DNA from: Aeromicrobium choanae
GTDB taxonomy: Bacteria > Actinomycetota > Actinomycetes > Propionibacteriales > Nocardioidaceae
Direction: 5' to 3'
Length of the DNA: 64,000 bases
NCBI RefSeq assembly: GCF_900167475.1
Contig: NZ_LT796768.1
Location: 3,286,001 to 3,350,000, forward strand
In this document: positions 42,033-50,155 of the stretch, in pieces
How positions within the stretch are numbered: position 1 is the first letter of the stretch
How the letters are laid out: each line of letters opens with the position of its first letter
Notes under the pieces: model-generated
What the model saw: the letters and a program-made list of their open reading frames with translations, nothing else
What the model was told of the DNA's origin: nothing
The model's database searches: none
Position numbers and translations under genes: made by a program

Positions 42033-42551
42033 ATGGCCGTCACCCGTCTCGTCGCCACGACCGACGCCGAGGCGCTCGCCGACGTCCTGCGCCGCAATCG
42101 CCGCGCCATGGCCGCCCTCGAGCCGAAGCGACCCGAGATCTACTTCACCGAGAAGGGGCAGCGCGCGATCATCCAGGACGCGCTGCGGCGGTACGAGGAG
42201 GGCGTGTCGTTCCCTCGCGTGATCCTCGGTCCCGACGACTCCGTGGTCGGGCGGGTCAACCTCAACGAGATCGTCCGCGGCCCCTCGATGAAGGGCGTGC
42301 TCGGCTACTACGTCGACGAGGCGCACCAAGGCCGTGGGCTGGCCAGCGCCGCGGTGGACGAGATCGTGCAGCTGGCGTTCGTGCGCCTCGGACTGCACCG
42401 GATCGAGGCCGGGACACGCCTGGACAACCACTCCAGCCAGCGCGTCCTGGAGAAGAACGGCTTCGTCCGATTCGGCGTGGCGCGCGACTACCTGCGTCTC
42501 GCCGGCACGTGGCACGACCACGTCCTCTACGAGCGCATCTTCGGCGACTGA
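42033..42551 (+). CDS. GNAT acetyltransferase, RimJ/RimL-like
   Basis: 172 residues of RimJ-type GNAT fold. The acetyl-CoA motif is KGVLGYYVDEAHQGRGLASAAVDEIVQLAF with the QGRGLA loop, followed by GLHRIEAGTRLDNHSSQRVLEKNGFVRFGVARDYLRLAGTWHDHVLYERIF, the typical C-terminal end of ribosomal-protein or aminoglycoside-like N-acetyltransferases. The substrate is unknown. It is followed after 14 bases by the DoxX gene, which has its own leaderless-type promoter. Confidence 0.87.
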   Translation: MAVTRLVATTDAEALADVLRRNRRAMAALEPKRPEIYFTEKGQRAIIQDALRRYEEGVSFPRVILGPDDSVVGRVNLNEIVRGPSMKGVLGYYVDEAHQGRGLASAAVDEIVQLAFVRLGLHRIEAGTRLDNHSSQRVLEKNGFVRFGVARDYLRLAGTWHDHVLYERIFGD

Positions 42552-42553
42552 CC

Positions 42554-42559
42554 TAGCGT
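42554..42559 (+). promoter_or_regulatory. -10 box of the DoxX-family gene, predicted leaderless
   Basis: TAGCGT ends six bases before ATG 42566 and sits just after the GNAT stop codon. Confidence 0.55.
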
Positions 42560-42565
42560 CGGAGC

Positions 42566-42976
42566 ATGAAGACGATCGGCAGGATCCTGCTCGGGGGCAT
42601 GCTCGCGTTCGCGGGCGTCGGCCACCTGACCTTCGCCCGCGACGAGTTCGACGCGCAGGTGCCGAACAGCATCCCGTTCGACGAGGAAGTCGTCGTGGTC
42701 GTCTCCGGCGTCGTGGAGATCGCCCTCGGCGCGGCGCTCATGGCGGTGCCCCGCCACCGCCGGCTGATCGGCCTGGTGGCGGCCGCGTTCTTCGTCGCCG
42801 TCTTCCCGGGCAACGTCTCGCAGTACCTCAACGGCGTGGACGCGTTCGGGCTCGACAGCGACCGGGCCCGCCTCGTCCGCTTGTTCTTCCAGCCGGTGCT
42901 CGTGGTGTGGGCCCTGTGGTCGACCGACGCGCTCGAGCTGGTCAGAGAACGCCGGCGACGCGGAACTGCACGCTGA
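42566..42976 (+). CDS. DoxX-family membrane protein
   Basis: 136 residues with four membrane helices. IGRILLGGMLAFAGVGHLTFARDEFDAQVPNSIPFDEEVVVVVSGVVEIALGAALMAVPRHR is a DoxX-like first half, followed by GLVAAAFFVAVFPGNVSQYLNGVDAFGLDSDRARLVRLFFQPVLVVWALW. DoxX proteins lie in membranes and take part in redox chains or thiosulfate oxidation in some organisms; here the role is unknown. The last 35 bases overlap the end of the convergent alkB gene. Confidence 0.83.
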   Translation: MKTIGRILLGGMLAFAGVGHLTFARDEFDAQVPNSIPFDEEVVVVVSGVVEIALGAALMAVPRHRRLIGLVAAAFFVAVFPGNVSQYLNGVDAFGLDSDRARLVRLFFQPVLVVWALWSTDALELVRERRRRGTAR

Positions 42977-43562
42977 TCCTGGGCCCGACCGCACGCGCCG
43001 TCTTGAGGATCGCGTGCTCCCACGTGCGCTGGCAACTGCCGCCCATGACAGAGAGGTCGCCGTGGCCGAGGCTGAATCCGGTCTGCGGACCTCCCCCGGC
43101 GGGCCGCAGGCTGAGCTTGCGCTCGGCCCCCAGGGACAGGATGGCCACCATGGTGTCCTCGGTGCGGCTGCGGCCGATGCGGTCGCCGTGCCAGGCCACC
43201 GAGTCGTTGCCGTCGCGGTAGAAGCACAGTCCGGCCGTGACGAAGGGCTCGCCGAGCTCGTCGGCATAGTGCGCCGAGAGCGCGTCGCGCGCCTCCTCCA
43301 GCGCGGGATGCGGCAGCGGGCGGCGCGGTCCGTAGAAGCAGAGCAGCCGCGGCACGTCGACGACGCGCTCGTACATCTCGCGGCGTTCCTCGCGCCACGG
43401 CACCTCCGTCCGCAGCGTCTCGAACAGCTCATCAGAGCCGCTCACCCACCCGGGCAGCGTGTCGACCCAGGCCCCTTCGGAGAGCGGGTGGCGCTGCACG
43501 CGATCGAGCGCGCCGACGCGCACGCCGGCGTCACCGTCGAGCAGGGAGCCTTGGAACCACAT
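42942..43562 (-). CDS. alkB: AlkB-family 2-oxoglutarate/Fe(II) dioxygenase
   Basis: 206 residues. The AlkB family removes alkyl groups from DNA or RNA by oxidative demethylation. The iron ligands are the HxD pair in AWHGDRIGR and the distal His in RTWEHAILK. The arginine for 2-oxoglutarate is in RISVQFR. The N-terminal nucleotide-lid region (PGWVSGSDELFETLRTEVPWREERREMYERVVDVPRLLCFYG) is present. TAATCT ends six bases before the ATG. Its 3' end overlaps the DoxX gene by 35 bases. Confidence 0.9.
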   Translation of the reverse strand: MWFQGSLLDGDAGVRVGALDRVQRHPLSEGAWVDTLPGWVSGSDELFETLRTEVPWREERREMYERVVDVPRLLCFYGPRRPLPHPALEEARDALSAHYADELGEPFVTAGLCFYRDGNDSVAWHGDRIGRSRTEDTMVAILSLGAERKLSLRPAGGGPQTGFSLGHGDLSVMGGSCQRTWEHAILKTARAVGPRISVQFRVAGVL

Positions 43563-43568
43563 GCCTGT

Positions 43569-43574
43569 AGATTA
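43569..43574 (-). promoter_or_regulatory. -10 box of alkB, predicted leaderless
   Basis: TAATCT on the minus strand ends six bases before ATG 43562. Confidence 0.5.
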
Positions 43575-43613
43575 CGCCGCTTTCCCGAACATGTGTTCAC
43601 GTCGGGCGGCGTG

Positions 43614-44756
43614 TCATGCGTGGACGGCGCCCCAGAAGGCCTCGAGGTACTCGGGCGGCTCGGGCGTGCCCATCCCCTGCCTCGTCAGCAGCACACCGCC
43701 CACGCCGGAGACCGGGTCGACCCACAGGCTCGTGCCGGTGCCGCCGTCCCAGCCGAAGCGGCCGGGATGCGAGCCCGGGTACCGCGCGTCGAGGTCCAGT
43801 CCGACACCCAGGCCCCAGCTGAGGTTCGGCTCCAGGAACTCGCGGGCCATGGAGTTCGCGGGCTGGGCCACGGAGTCGGTGGTCAGTGCCGCGAACGATG
43901 CCCGCGAGATCACCCGTCCGCGCGGTCCTCGGCCTTCGCGCAGGAGCATCTGCACGAACTTCGCGAGGTCGCCGGCGGTCGAGAGCAGCCCCGTGGCACC
44001 CGATCGGAAGACCGGGACGTTCATCAGCCTCGGATCGCCGGTGGGAGCCACCTCGACGAAGTCGCCCCGCCGGTTCGGGAACCAGGCGGACGGCACCCGG
44101 TCGACGTCCTTCATGTCCACCGCGTAGCCCGTGTCGTCCATGTCGAGCGGCGCGAAGACCTTGTCCCGCAGCAGGAGATCGAGCCGCCGCCGGGTGGCTC
44201 GCTCGATCAGCACCGTGAGGACGTCGTAGGAGTACTGGTACATCCAGCCCTCGCCGGGCTGGTGCGCCATCGGCAGCGAGCCCGCGAGCTGGGCCCAGCG
44301 GTCGGGGCGCACCACGGGCGGCTCCCAGCCCGAGCCCAGCTCGCGGGCGTCGAACTCCCGCGCGAGCGGGTCGTCCGGTGCCGCCTTCATGTCCCAGCCG
44401 AGACCCGAGCCCATCGCCAGCACGTCGTGGACGGTGGTCGGCCGGGAGGCCGGGACGGTGTCGGAGAGCGAACCACCACGCTCGCGCAGGACACGACGAT
44501 CGGCGAACTCCGGCAGCCAGGCGTCGATCGGGTCGTCGAGGGCGAAGACCCGATCGTCCACGAGCCGCAGGGCCAGCACGGCGACGATCGGCTTCGTGAT
44601 CGAGGCGATGCGGAAGACGGTGTCGTGACCCAGGGGTCCCGCGGACCCGATCTGAACGGTCTGGCGCGGGCCGGCGACCGTGGCCCAGGTGAGGCCCGGA
44701 ACGGCCATGCGGGTGGCGACGTCGCGCATGGTCGCGGCGACCCGGTCGGTGCTCAC
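43614..44756 (-). CDS. Serine hydrolase, beta-lactamase class C / esterase family
   Basis: 380 residues. The SxxK motif is FRIASITKPIVAV, the YxN-type motif is YQYSYDVLTVLIERAT (YSYD), and WDGGTGTSLWVDP takes the place of the KTG box. The lack of a signal peptide and the weak YxN suggest an esterase or peptidase of the EstB/LACTB type rather than a true beta-lactamase. GTG 44756 starts seven bases after the stop of the phosphoribosyltransferase gene, so they are one operon. An in-frame extension further upstream overlaps that gene and is not used. Confidence 0.85.
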   Translation of the reverse strand: MSTDRVAATMRDVATRMAVPGLTWATVAGPRQTVQIGSAGPLGHDTVFRIASITKPIVAVLALRLVDDRVFALDDPIDAWLPEFADRRVLRERGGSLSDTVPASRPTTVHDVLAMGSGLGWDMKAAPDDPLAREFDARELGSGWEPPVVRPDRWAQLAGSLPMAHQPGEGWMYQYSYDVLTVLIERATRRRLDLLLRDKVFAPLDMDDTGYAVDMKDVDRVPSAWFPNRRGDFVEVAPTGDPRLMNVPVFRSGATGLLSTAGDLAKFVQMLLREGRGPRGRVISRASFAALTTDSVAQPANSMAREFLEPNLSWGLGVGLDLDARYPGSHPGRFGWDGGTGTSLWVDPVSGVGGVLLTRQGMGTPEPPEYLEAFWGAVHA

Positions 44757-44763
44757 CAGCGCC

Positions 44764-45255
44764 TCAGGCGTCCAGCACGCCGGTGCGCGAGATGATGACG
44801 GGCTCGCTGGACCACGGGAAGTTGATCCACTTGTCCGTGCGGCGCCAGGCGTAGTCGGGCGCGAGGATCGTGCGGGGCTTCTCGTAGATGACCGCGGAGC
44901 GCACCTCGCCCGCGTGCTCGGAGCACACGCGCGCCACGAGCTCGAGGGTCTTGCCACTGTCGGCGACGTCGTCGACCACCAGCACCGACAGGTCGTTCAG
45001 CTCGGCGAGATCGAGGAACGGCGGCAGGAGCGTGGGCTCGTCGCGCGTGGTCCCGACGCCGGTGTAGAACTCCACGTTCATGGTGAACAGGTTCTTGCAG
45101 TCCAGCGCGTAGGCCACGGAGCCGGCCGGGATCAGCCCGCCGCGGGCGATGCCCAGGACGATGTCGGGCGCGAAGCCGGAGTCGGCCACCGCCTGCGCCA
45201 GCTCGCGGACCGCCGTGCCGTAGGTGTGCCAGGTCAGGATCTCGCGGTCGTCCAT
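44764..45255 (-). CDS. Phosphoribosyltransferase (purine PRT-like)
   Basis: 163 residues of type I phosphoribosyltransferase fold. The PRPP-binding motif is LSVLVVDDVADSGKTLELV, and DIVLGIARGGLIPAGSVAYAL is the pyrophosphate loop. The general form suits xanthine or hypoxanthine salvage, but relatives named only as phosphoribosyltransferase are common in actinobacteria. It carries a C-terminal KWINFPWSSEPVIISR segment typical of the group. It is divergent from the metallo-hydrolase gene, with a 17-bp palindrome in the 26-base gap. Confidence 0.87.
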   Translation of the reverse strand: MDDREILTWHTYGTAVRELAQAVADSGFAPDIVLGIARGGLIPAGSVAYALDCKNLFTMNVEFYTGVGTTRDEPTLLPPFLDLAELNDLSVLVVDDVADSGKTLELVARVCSEHAGEVRSAVIYEKPRTILAPDYAWRRTDKWINFPWSSEPVIISRTGVLDA

Positions 45256-45260
45256 GCGCC

Positions 45261-45277
45261 CATCGTGGCACGATGGC
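45261..45277. promoter_or_regulatory. 17-bp palindrome holding two divergent -10 boxes
   Basis: The region 45260-45276 (CCATCGTG, G, CACGATGG) is a perfect palindrome. On the minus strand CACGAT (45262-45267) ends six bases before ATG 45255; on the plus strand CACGAT (45269-45274) ends seven bases before ATG 45282. The two promoters overlap and must compete. Confidence 0.5.
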
Positions 45278-45281
45278 GGAC

Positions 45282-45920
45282 ATGGACGTCACCCGTTTCG
45301 GGCACGCCGCCGTCCTCGTCGAGGCCGCCGGGTCCCGCACCCTCATCGACCCGGGTGCCTTCAGCCTCCCGGCCACCTTCGCCCTGACGGATCTCGACGC
45401 GGTCGTGGTGACACACCAGCACGCCGATCACGTCGACCGCGACCGGATCGGCGATCTCGTCGCGGCCAACCCGCGGGCGCGACTGCTGGCGGAGCCCGAG
45501 ACGGCCGCCGAGCTCGACGGCTTCGAGCCCACGGGCGCCGGCGCGTCCTTCGAGGTCGGCGGAGTCACCCTCACCGGCGTGGGTTCGCGGCACGCCGAGA
45601 TCCTGCCCTCGCTCCCCCGCGTCGGGAACGTCGGCGTCCTCGTCACGGCCGACGGCGAGCCGACGCTCTTCCACCCCGGCGACACGTACGAGTACCGGCC
45701 GAGCGGCGTCGACGTCCTCGCGCTGCCCCTGTCGGCGCCGTGGGCCAAGGTCAGCGAGACCGTGGAGTTCCTGCGCGCCGTGGCGCCCCGCACCGCCTTC
45801 CCCATCCACGACTGCACGATCTCCGAGATCGCCTACGCGATCTACTGGACCCACGTGGAGAGCCACGGTGGCGTCGATGACCTCCAGCGGCTCGCCCAGG
45901 ACGGGTCGCTCGCCCACTGA
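45282..45920 (+). CDS. Metallo-beta-lactamase-fold metal-dependent hydrolase (UlaG-like)
   Basis: 212 residues of metallo-beta-lactamase fold. The first strand pair reads DVTRFGHAAVLVEAAGSRTLIDPGAF; the metal motif is VVVTHQHADHVDRDR (HxHxDH); GSRHAEI and FHPGDTYEY supply further ligands, and FPIHDCTISEIAY the last. It resembles UlaG-like L-ascorbate-6-phosphate lactonase relatives, but no ascorbate genes are nearby. ATG 45282 is preferred to ATG 45273 because the latter lies inside the -10 box. Confidence 0.87.
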   Translation: MDVTRFGHAAVLVEAAGSRTLIDPGAFSLPATFALTDLDAVVVTHQHADHVDRDRIGDLVAANPRARLLAEPETAAELDGFEPTGAGASFEVGGVTLTGVGSRHAEILPSLPRVGNVGVLVTADGEPTLFHPGDTYEYRPSGVDVLALPLSAPWAKVSETVEFLRAVAPRTAFPIHDCTISEIAYAIYWTHVESHGGVDDLQRLAQDGSLAH

Positions 45921-45987
45921 CGGTGCGGTGTCGACACTCACAGCGTCGAGGCTGGCTTTATCTCACAACTGATATACGCTGGAGCAT

Positions 45988-47526
45988 ATGACCCAGAGCG
46001 ACTCCTACCTCGCCCGGATCGGCACCCTGATTCGCGACGCGCGCCAGCACTCCGGCCTCACCCAGGCACAGCTGGCCACCGAGCTCAAGACCAGCCAGAG
46101 CGCCATCAACCGCATCGAGAAGGGCCAGCAGAACCTCACGCTGGACACCCTGGCCCGCATCGGGTCGGCCCTGGACTCCGAGCTCGTGAGCGTCGCACCC
46201 GTCGCCGGCCCGAGCCACCTGCGGGTCAAGGGCGGCACCACGCTCTCCGGCAGCATCGACGTCAAGTCGAGCAAGAACGCCGGCGTCGCGCTGCTGTGCG
46301 CGGCCCTGCTGAACACCGGCACCACGGTCCTGCGCAAGGTCGCCCGGATCGAGGAGGTCAACCGCCTGCTCGAGGTGCTGGAGTCGATCGGCGTCCGCAC
46401 CACGTGGCTCAACGAGCAGAACGACCTCCAGCTCGTCGTCCCCGAGCGGCTCGACCTCGCCCGGATGGACGCCGACGCGGCCCGCCGCACCCGCAGCATC
46501 ATCATGTTCCTCGGCCCGCTGATGCACCGGGTCGACGAGTTCGAGCTGCCCTACGCGGGCGGCTGCGACCTCGGCACGCGCACCGTCGAGCCACACATGA
46601 CCGCCCTGCGGCCGTTCGGTCTCAAGGTCCTGGCCACCGAGGGCAGCTACCACGCCTCCGCCGCGCGGGGCGTCTCCCCCGAGCGCCCGATCGTGCTGAC
46701 CGAGCGCGGCGACACCGTCACCGAGAACGCCCTGCTGGCCGCGGCGCGCAACGAGGGCACCACCGTCATCCGCAACGCGAGCCCGAACTACATGGTCCAG
46801 GACCTGTGCTTCTTCCTGGAGAAGCTCGGTGTCCAGATCGAGGGCATCGGCACCACCACACTGCGCGTCACCGGCAAGCGCGACATCCGCGGCGACGTCG
46901 AGTACGCGCCCAGCGAGGACCCGATCGAGGCGATGAGCCTGATCACCGCCGCGATCGTCACCGGCTCGGAGATCACCGTCCGGCGCGTCCCGATCGAGTT
47001 CATGGAGATCGAGCTCGCCCTGCTCGAGGAGATGGGCTTCGCCTACGACCGCTCGGAGGAGTACCTCGCCGAGAACGGCCAGACGCGGCTCGTCGACATC
47101 ACCACGTACCCGTCCACCCTGCGGGCGCCGATCGACAAGATCCACCCGATGCCGTTCCCCGGCCTCAACATCGACAACCTGCCCTTCTTCGCCGTCATCG
47201 CGGCGACGGCCGAGGGCCAGACGATGCTGCACGACTGGGTCTACGAGAACCGCGCGATCTACCTGACCGAGCTGAACAAGCTCGGCGGCAAGGTCAAGCT
47301 GCTCGACCCGCACCGCGTGCTGATCGACGGGCCCACGCACTGGAGCGGCGCCGAGCTGGTGTGCCCGCCCGCGCTGCGACCCGCGGTCGTCATCCTCATC
47401 GCGATGCTCGCCGCCAAGGGCACGTCGGTGCTGCGCAGCGTCTACGTGATCAACCGCGGCTACGAGGACCTGGCCCTGCGACTCAACGCCCTCGGCGCCG
47501 AGATCGAGACCTTCCGCGACATCTGA
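45988..47526 (+). CDS. MurA paralogue with N-terminal XRE-type DNA-binding domain
   Basis: 512 residues with two modules. Residues 8-68 are an XRE helix-turn-helix (IGTLIRDARQHSGLTQAQLATELKTSQSAINRIEKGQQNLTLDTLARIGSALD). Residues 75-512 are a full UDP-N-acetylglucosamine 1-carboxyvinyltransferase fold. The MurA residues are retained: Lys96 (SSKNAG), the catalytic Cys193 in GGCDLGTRTVEPH, Arg198, and Asp396 in FPGLNIDNLPFF. An active enzyme that also binds DNA, or an enzyme-derived sensor of UDP-sugars, are both possible. A TACGCT box (45977-45982) and GGAG lie before the ATG. It stands apart from division genes. Confidence 0.87.
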   Translation: MTQSDSYLARIGTLIRDARQHSGLTQAQLATELKTSQSAINRIEKGQQNLTLDTLARIGSALDSELVSVAPVAGPSHLRVKGGTTLSGSIDVKSSKNAGVALLCAALLNTGTTVLRKVARIEEVNRLLEVLESIGVRTTWLNEQNDLQLVVPERLDLARMDADAARRTRSIIMFLGPLMHRVDEFELPYAGGCDLGTRTVEPHMTALRPFGLKVLATEGSYHASAARGVSPERPIVLTERGDTVTENALLAAARNEGTTVIRNASPNYMVQDLCFFLEKLGVQIEGIGTTTLRVTGKRDIRGDVEYAPSEDPIEAMSLITAAIVTGSEITVRRVPIEFMEIELALLEEMGFAYDRSEEYLAENGQTRLVDITTYPSTLRAPIDKIHPMPFPGLNIDNLPFFAVIAATAEGQTMLHDWVYENRAIYLTELNKLGGKVKLLDPHRVLIDGPTHWSGAELVCPPALRPAVVILIAMLAAKGTSVLRSVYVINRGYEDLALRLNALGAEIETFRDI

Positions 47527-47566
47527 CGGTTCCACGCACCTGCCTCCCCCGCCCTCACGGGTGCCC

Positions 47567-47572
47567 TAGGTT
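47567..47572 (+). promoter_or_regulatory. -10 box of the GDPD-MFS operon, predicted leaderless
   Basis: TAGGTT ends six bases before GTG 47579. Confidence 0.6.
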
Positions 47573-47578
47573 GGTCGC

Positions 47579-48340
47579 GTGAGGACACCGCCGTACCTCG
47601 AGCCGGCCCCGCCGATCGCCTTCGCGCACCGCGGGGGCGCCACCGTCGAGGAGAACCTCGGGATCGAGAACTCGCTCGCCGCGTTCACCCACGCCTACGA
47701 CCTGGGCTACCGCTACATGGAGACCGACGTACGCTGCAGCCGCGACGGTGTCGTGTACGCGTGCCACGACGCGAAGCTGGACCGGCTGCTCGGCCGGGAC
47801 ACCGCCATCGCCGAGCTGACGTCGGCCGAGATCGACGAGGCCCTGCTCGGCGACCGCGAGCCGATCGTGCGTCTGCAGACCCTCGTCGAGGCGCTCCCCG
47901 AGGCCCGCTGGAACATCGACGTCAAGGCCGACGACGCCGTGGACGCCACCACCGACCTCGTCGAGCGGCTCGACATCCTCGACCGCATCTGCCTCGCCTC
48001 GTTCTCCCACGCACGCCTCGTGCGGATGCGGGCCCGACTCCCCCGGGTCGTCACGTCGGCGTCCTCGCGGGAGGTCGCCCAGATGGTGCTGACCGGACGC
48101 GTTCCGGCGGCCCCGCTGATCTTCCAGGTGCCGGTCCGTCACGGCCGCGCCCGCGTCATGACACCCCGATTCCTGCGCCGGGCCCACCGCGCGGGCAAGT
48201 TCGTGCACGTGTGGACCGTCGACGAGCCCGCCGAGATGCACCGCCTCGCCGACCTGGGCGTCGACGGGATCATGACCGACCGCACCGACCTGCTCAGGCA
48301 GGTGCTGCAGGAGCGCGGCCAGTGGAAGGAGCACGCATGA
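47579..48340 (+). CDS. Glycerophosphodiester phosphodiesterase
   Basis: 253 residues, GDPD TIM-barrel. Active-site motifs are IAFAHRGGA, GIENSLAAF, METDVRCSRDGVVYACHD and WNIDVKAD; the C-terminal VHVWTVDEPAEMHRLADLGVDGIMTDRTDLL is a family hallmark. It hydrolyses glycerophosphodiesters to glycerol 3-phosphate and an alcohol. No signal peptide is seen, so it acts inside the cell. It overlaps the downstream MFS gene (ATGA), and the transporter may bring in or expel its substrates. Confidence 0.93.
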   Translation: MRTPPYLEPAPPIAFAHRGGATVEENLGIENSLAAFTHAYDLGYRYMETDVRCSRDGVVYACHDAKLDRLLGRDTAIAELTSAEIDEALLGDREPIVRLQTLVEALPEARWNIDVKADDAVDATTDLVERLDILDRICLASFSHARLVRMRARLPRVVTSASSREVAQMVLTGRVPAAPLIFQVPVRHGRARVMTPRFLRRAHRAGKFVHVWTVDEPAEMHRLADLGVDGIMTDRTDLLRQVLQERGQWKEHA

Positions 48341-49683
48341 GCGAGGAGATCGTGGCCACCCGGCGTGACCGGGGACGCGTCGTCGCCTGGGGACTGTGGG
48401 ACTGGGGCTCCGCGGCGTTCAACGCCGTGATCGTCACCTTCATCTTCTCGGTCTACCTGGTCGACGGCGTCGGCGACGACGTCCCCGGCCCCTTCCGGGC
48501 GGCCACCTGGCTCGGCCTGTCGAGCGCCGCCGGGGCCGTGCTGATCGCCGTGATCGCGCCCGCCCTCGGTCGCCGGACCGACGCTGGCGGCGCACGCAAG
48601 AAGAGCCTCTTCTGGCTCACCCTCGCGGTGGTCGTCATCACCGCGTCGCTGTTCTTCGTCGAGAACGACTGGCACTTCCTGTGGCTCGGCCTCACGCTCA
48701 TGGCCGCCGGCTCGGTGATCTTCGAGCTCACCCAGGTCCCCTACTTCGCGATGATGCGCCAGGTGTCCACACCGGACGACGTCGGGCGGGTCTCCGGCTT
48801 CGGCTGGGCCATGGGGTACTTCGGCGGCATCGTCCTGCTGCTGATCTGCTACTTCGGCTTCGTCACCGGCGACGGCGACACCCGCGGCCTCTTCGGCGTC
48901 TCGTCGGAGAACGGGCTGAACATCCGGGTCATCGCCCTCGTCGCGGCCGTGTGGTTCCTGGTCTTCGCCATCCCGCTGTTCCTGAAGGTCCCCGAGCTGC
49001 CCGCCACTGCCAACCCCGACTCCCCCAGGGCCGGCATCCTCGACTCCTACCGCGGCGTCTGGAACGACGTCACCACGATGTGGCGCGAGGACCGCGACAC
49101 GCTGAGGTTCCTCATCGCCAGCGCCTTCTTCCGCGACGGCCTCGCCGGCGTGTTCGCCTACGGGGCCGTGCTGGCGGTCTCGGTGTACGAGATCACGAAG
49201 GACGACGTGATCCTGTTCGGCATCGCGGCGAACGTCATCTCCGCCGCCGGCGCCCTCCTCGCGGGCCGCTACGACGACCGGATCGGCCCACGCGCCGTGA
49301 TCGTGTTCTCCCTCGCCTCGATGCTCGTGTGCGGCGTCATCCTGCTGTTCGTCGAGGGTCCCCGCATGTTCTGGATCTTCGGCCTGGGCCTGTGCCTGTT
49401 CGTCGGCCCGGCGCAGTCGGCGTCGCGCACCTACCTGACCCGCATCACCGAGCCGGGGCGCGAGGGCCAGAACTTCGGCCTGTACGCCATGACCGGCCGT
49501 GCGGTCTCGTTCATGGCGCCGCTGCTGTTCGCGCTGACCATCTGGGCCGGCAACCTGCTGCTGGACACCTCGACGGACCGCTGGGGCATCGTCGGGATCA
49601 TGATCGTGCTCGCCGCCGGTCTCGCCCTGCTGCTGCGCGTCCCGGCGCACATCGAGGACCGTGCCCGGAGTCTCACCCGCTAA
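48337..49683 (+). CDS. MFS transporter, UMF1/Atg22-like
   Basis: 448 residues with 12 predicted helices. The N-terminus WGLWDWGSAAFNAVIVTFIFSVYL is characteristic of the UMF1/BtlA-like branch that includes yeast Atg22. Further landmarks are ELTQVPYFAMMRQVSTPDDVGRVSGFGWAMGYFGGIVLLLICYFGF and GLYAMTGRAVSFMAPLLFALT. Substrates in bacteria are not established. The ATG overlaps the stop of the GDPD gene, so the two are translationally coupled. Confidence 0.88.
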   Translation: MSEEIVATRRDRGRVVAWGLWDWGSAAFNAVIVTFIFSVYLVDGVGDDVPGPFRAATWLGLSSAAGAVLIAVIAPALGRRTDAGGARKKSLFWLTLAVVVITASLFFVENDWHFLWLGLTLMAAGSVIFELTQVPYFAMMRQVSTPDDVGRVSGFGWAMGYFGGIVLLLICYFGFVTGDGDTRGLFGVSSENGLNIRVIALVAAVWFLVFAIPLFLKVPELPATANPDSPRAGILDSYRGVWNDVTTMWREDRDTLRFLIASAFFRDGLAGVFAYGAVLAVSVYEITKDDVILFGIAANVISAAGALLAGRYDDRIGPRAVIVFSLASMLVCGVILLFVEGPRMFWIFGLGLCLFVGPAQSASRTYLTRITEPGREGQNFGLYAMTGRAVSFMAPLLFALTIWAGNLLLDTSTDRWGIVGIMIVLAAGLALLLRVPAHIEDRARSLTR

Positions 49684-49703
49684 GGCCGAAACCTCGCTCT
49701 CAG

Positions 49704-49731
49704 GGGAATCTCACGGATCTGGCGTACGTTG
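49704..49731 (+). promoter_or_regulatory. SigR/SigH-type promoter of rbpA
   Basis: GGGAAT (49704-49709), an 18-base spacer, then GTTG (49728-49731). This is the consensus of Streptomyces SigR and mycobacterial SigH thiol-stress promoters (GGGAAT-N18-GTT), and rbpA is a known SigR target in S. coelicolor. A TACGTT at 49725-49730 could also act as an ordinary -10 box. Confidence 0.75.
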
Positions 49732-49765
49732 GAATGGACGGACACCACCTGAAGGGGGACCGACC

Positions 49766-50155
49766 ATGGCAGAACGAGCCCTGCGCGGAGCGCGGCTGGG
49801 AGCCCAGAGCTTCGAGGACGAGCGCGGAGTCGAGATGGCACCGCGTCAGCAGATCGAATTCGTGTGCGCCGACGGCCACACGTTCACGGTGACGATGTCG
49901 GAAGAGGCCGAGGTTCCGGCCGAGTGGGAAGACCCGAAGACCGGCCAGATGGGACGTCGCGTCGGCGGCGCCGAGCCGGACCGCAAGGAGGAGAAGCCCG
50001 TGCGCACGCACTGGGACATGCTTCTTGAGCGGCGTTCGGAGGAAGAGCTGGAGGAGATCCTCACCGAGCGGCTGGAGATGCTGCGCGGTGGCGAGATCGG
50101 CCCCCCGCACCTGCACCGCAAGAGCAAGTCGCGGAAGAAGTCCGTCAGCGCCTGA
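49766..50155 (+). CDS. rbpA: RNA polymerase-binding protein RbpA
   Basis: 129 residues. RbpA binds the sigma-A/RNA polymerase complex, stabilises open promoters and modulates rifampicin response. The sigma-interacting C-terminal segment RTHWDMLLERRSEEELEEILTERLEMLR is intact. The core domain keeps FVCADGHTF (Cys34, His38), but the second cysteine pair of zinc-binding homologues is replaced by EWEDPKTGQMGRR, so zinc binding is doubtful. A basic C-terminal tail (HRKSKSRKKSVSA) is longer than usual. The SigR-type promoter lies 35 bases upstream. Its end overlaps ppm1 by 11 bases on the other strand. Confidence 0.95.
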   Translation: MAERALRGARLGAQSFEDERGVEMAPRQQIEFVCADGHTFTVTMSEEAEVPAEWEDPKTGQMGRRVGGAEPDRKEEKPVRTHWDMLLERRSEEELEEILTERLEMLRGGEIGPPHLHRKSKSRKKSVSA

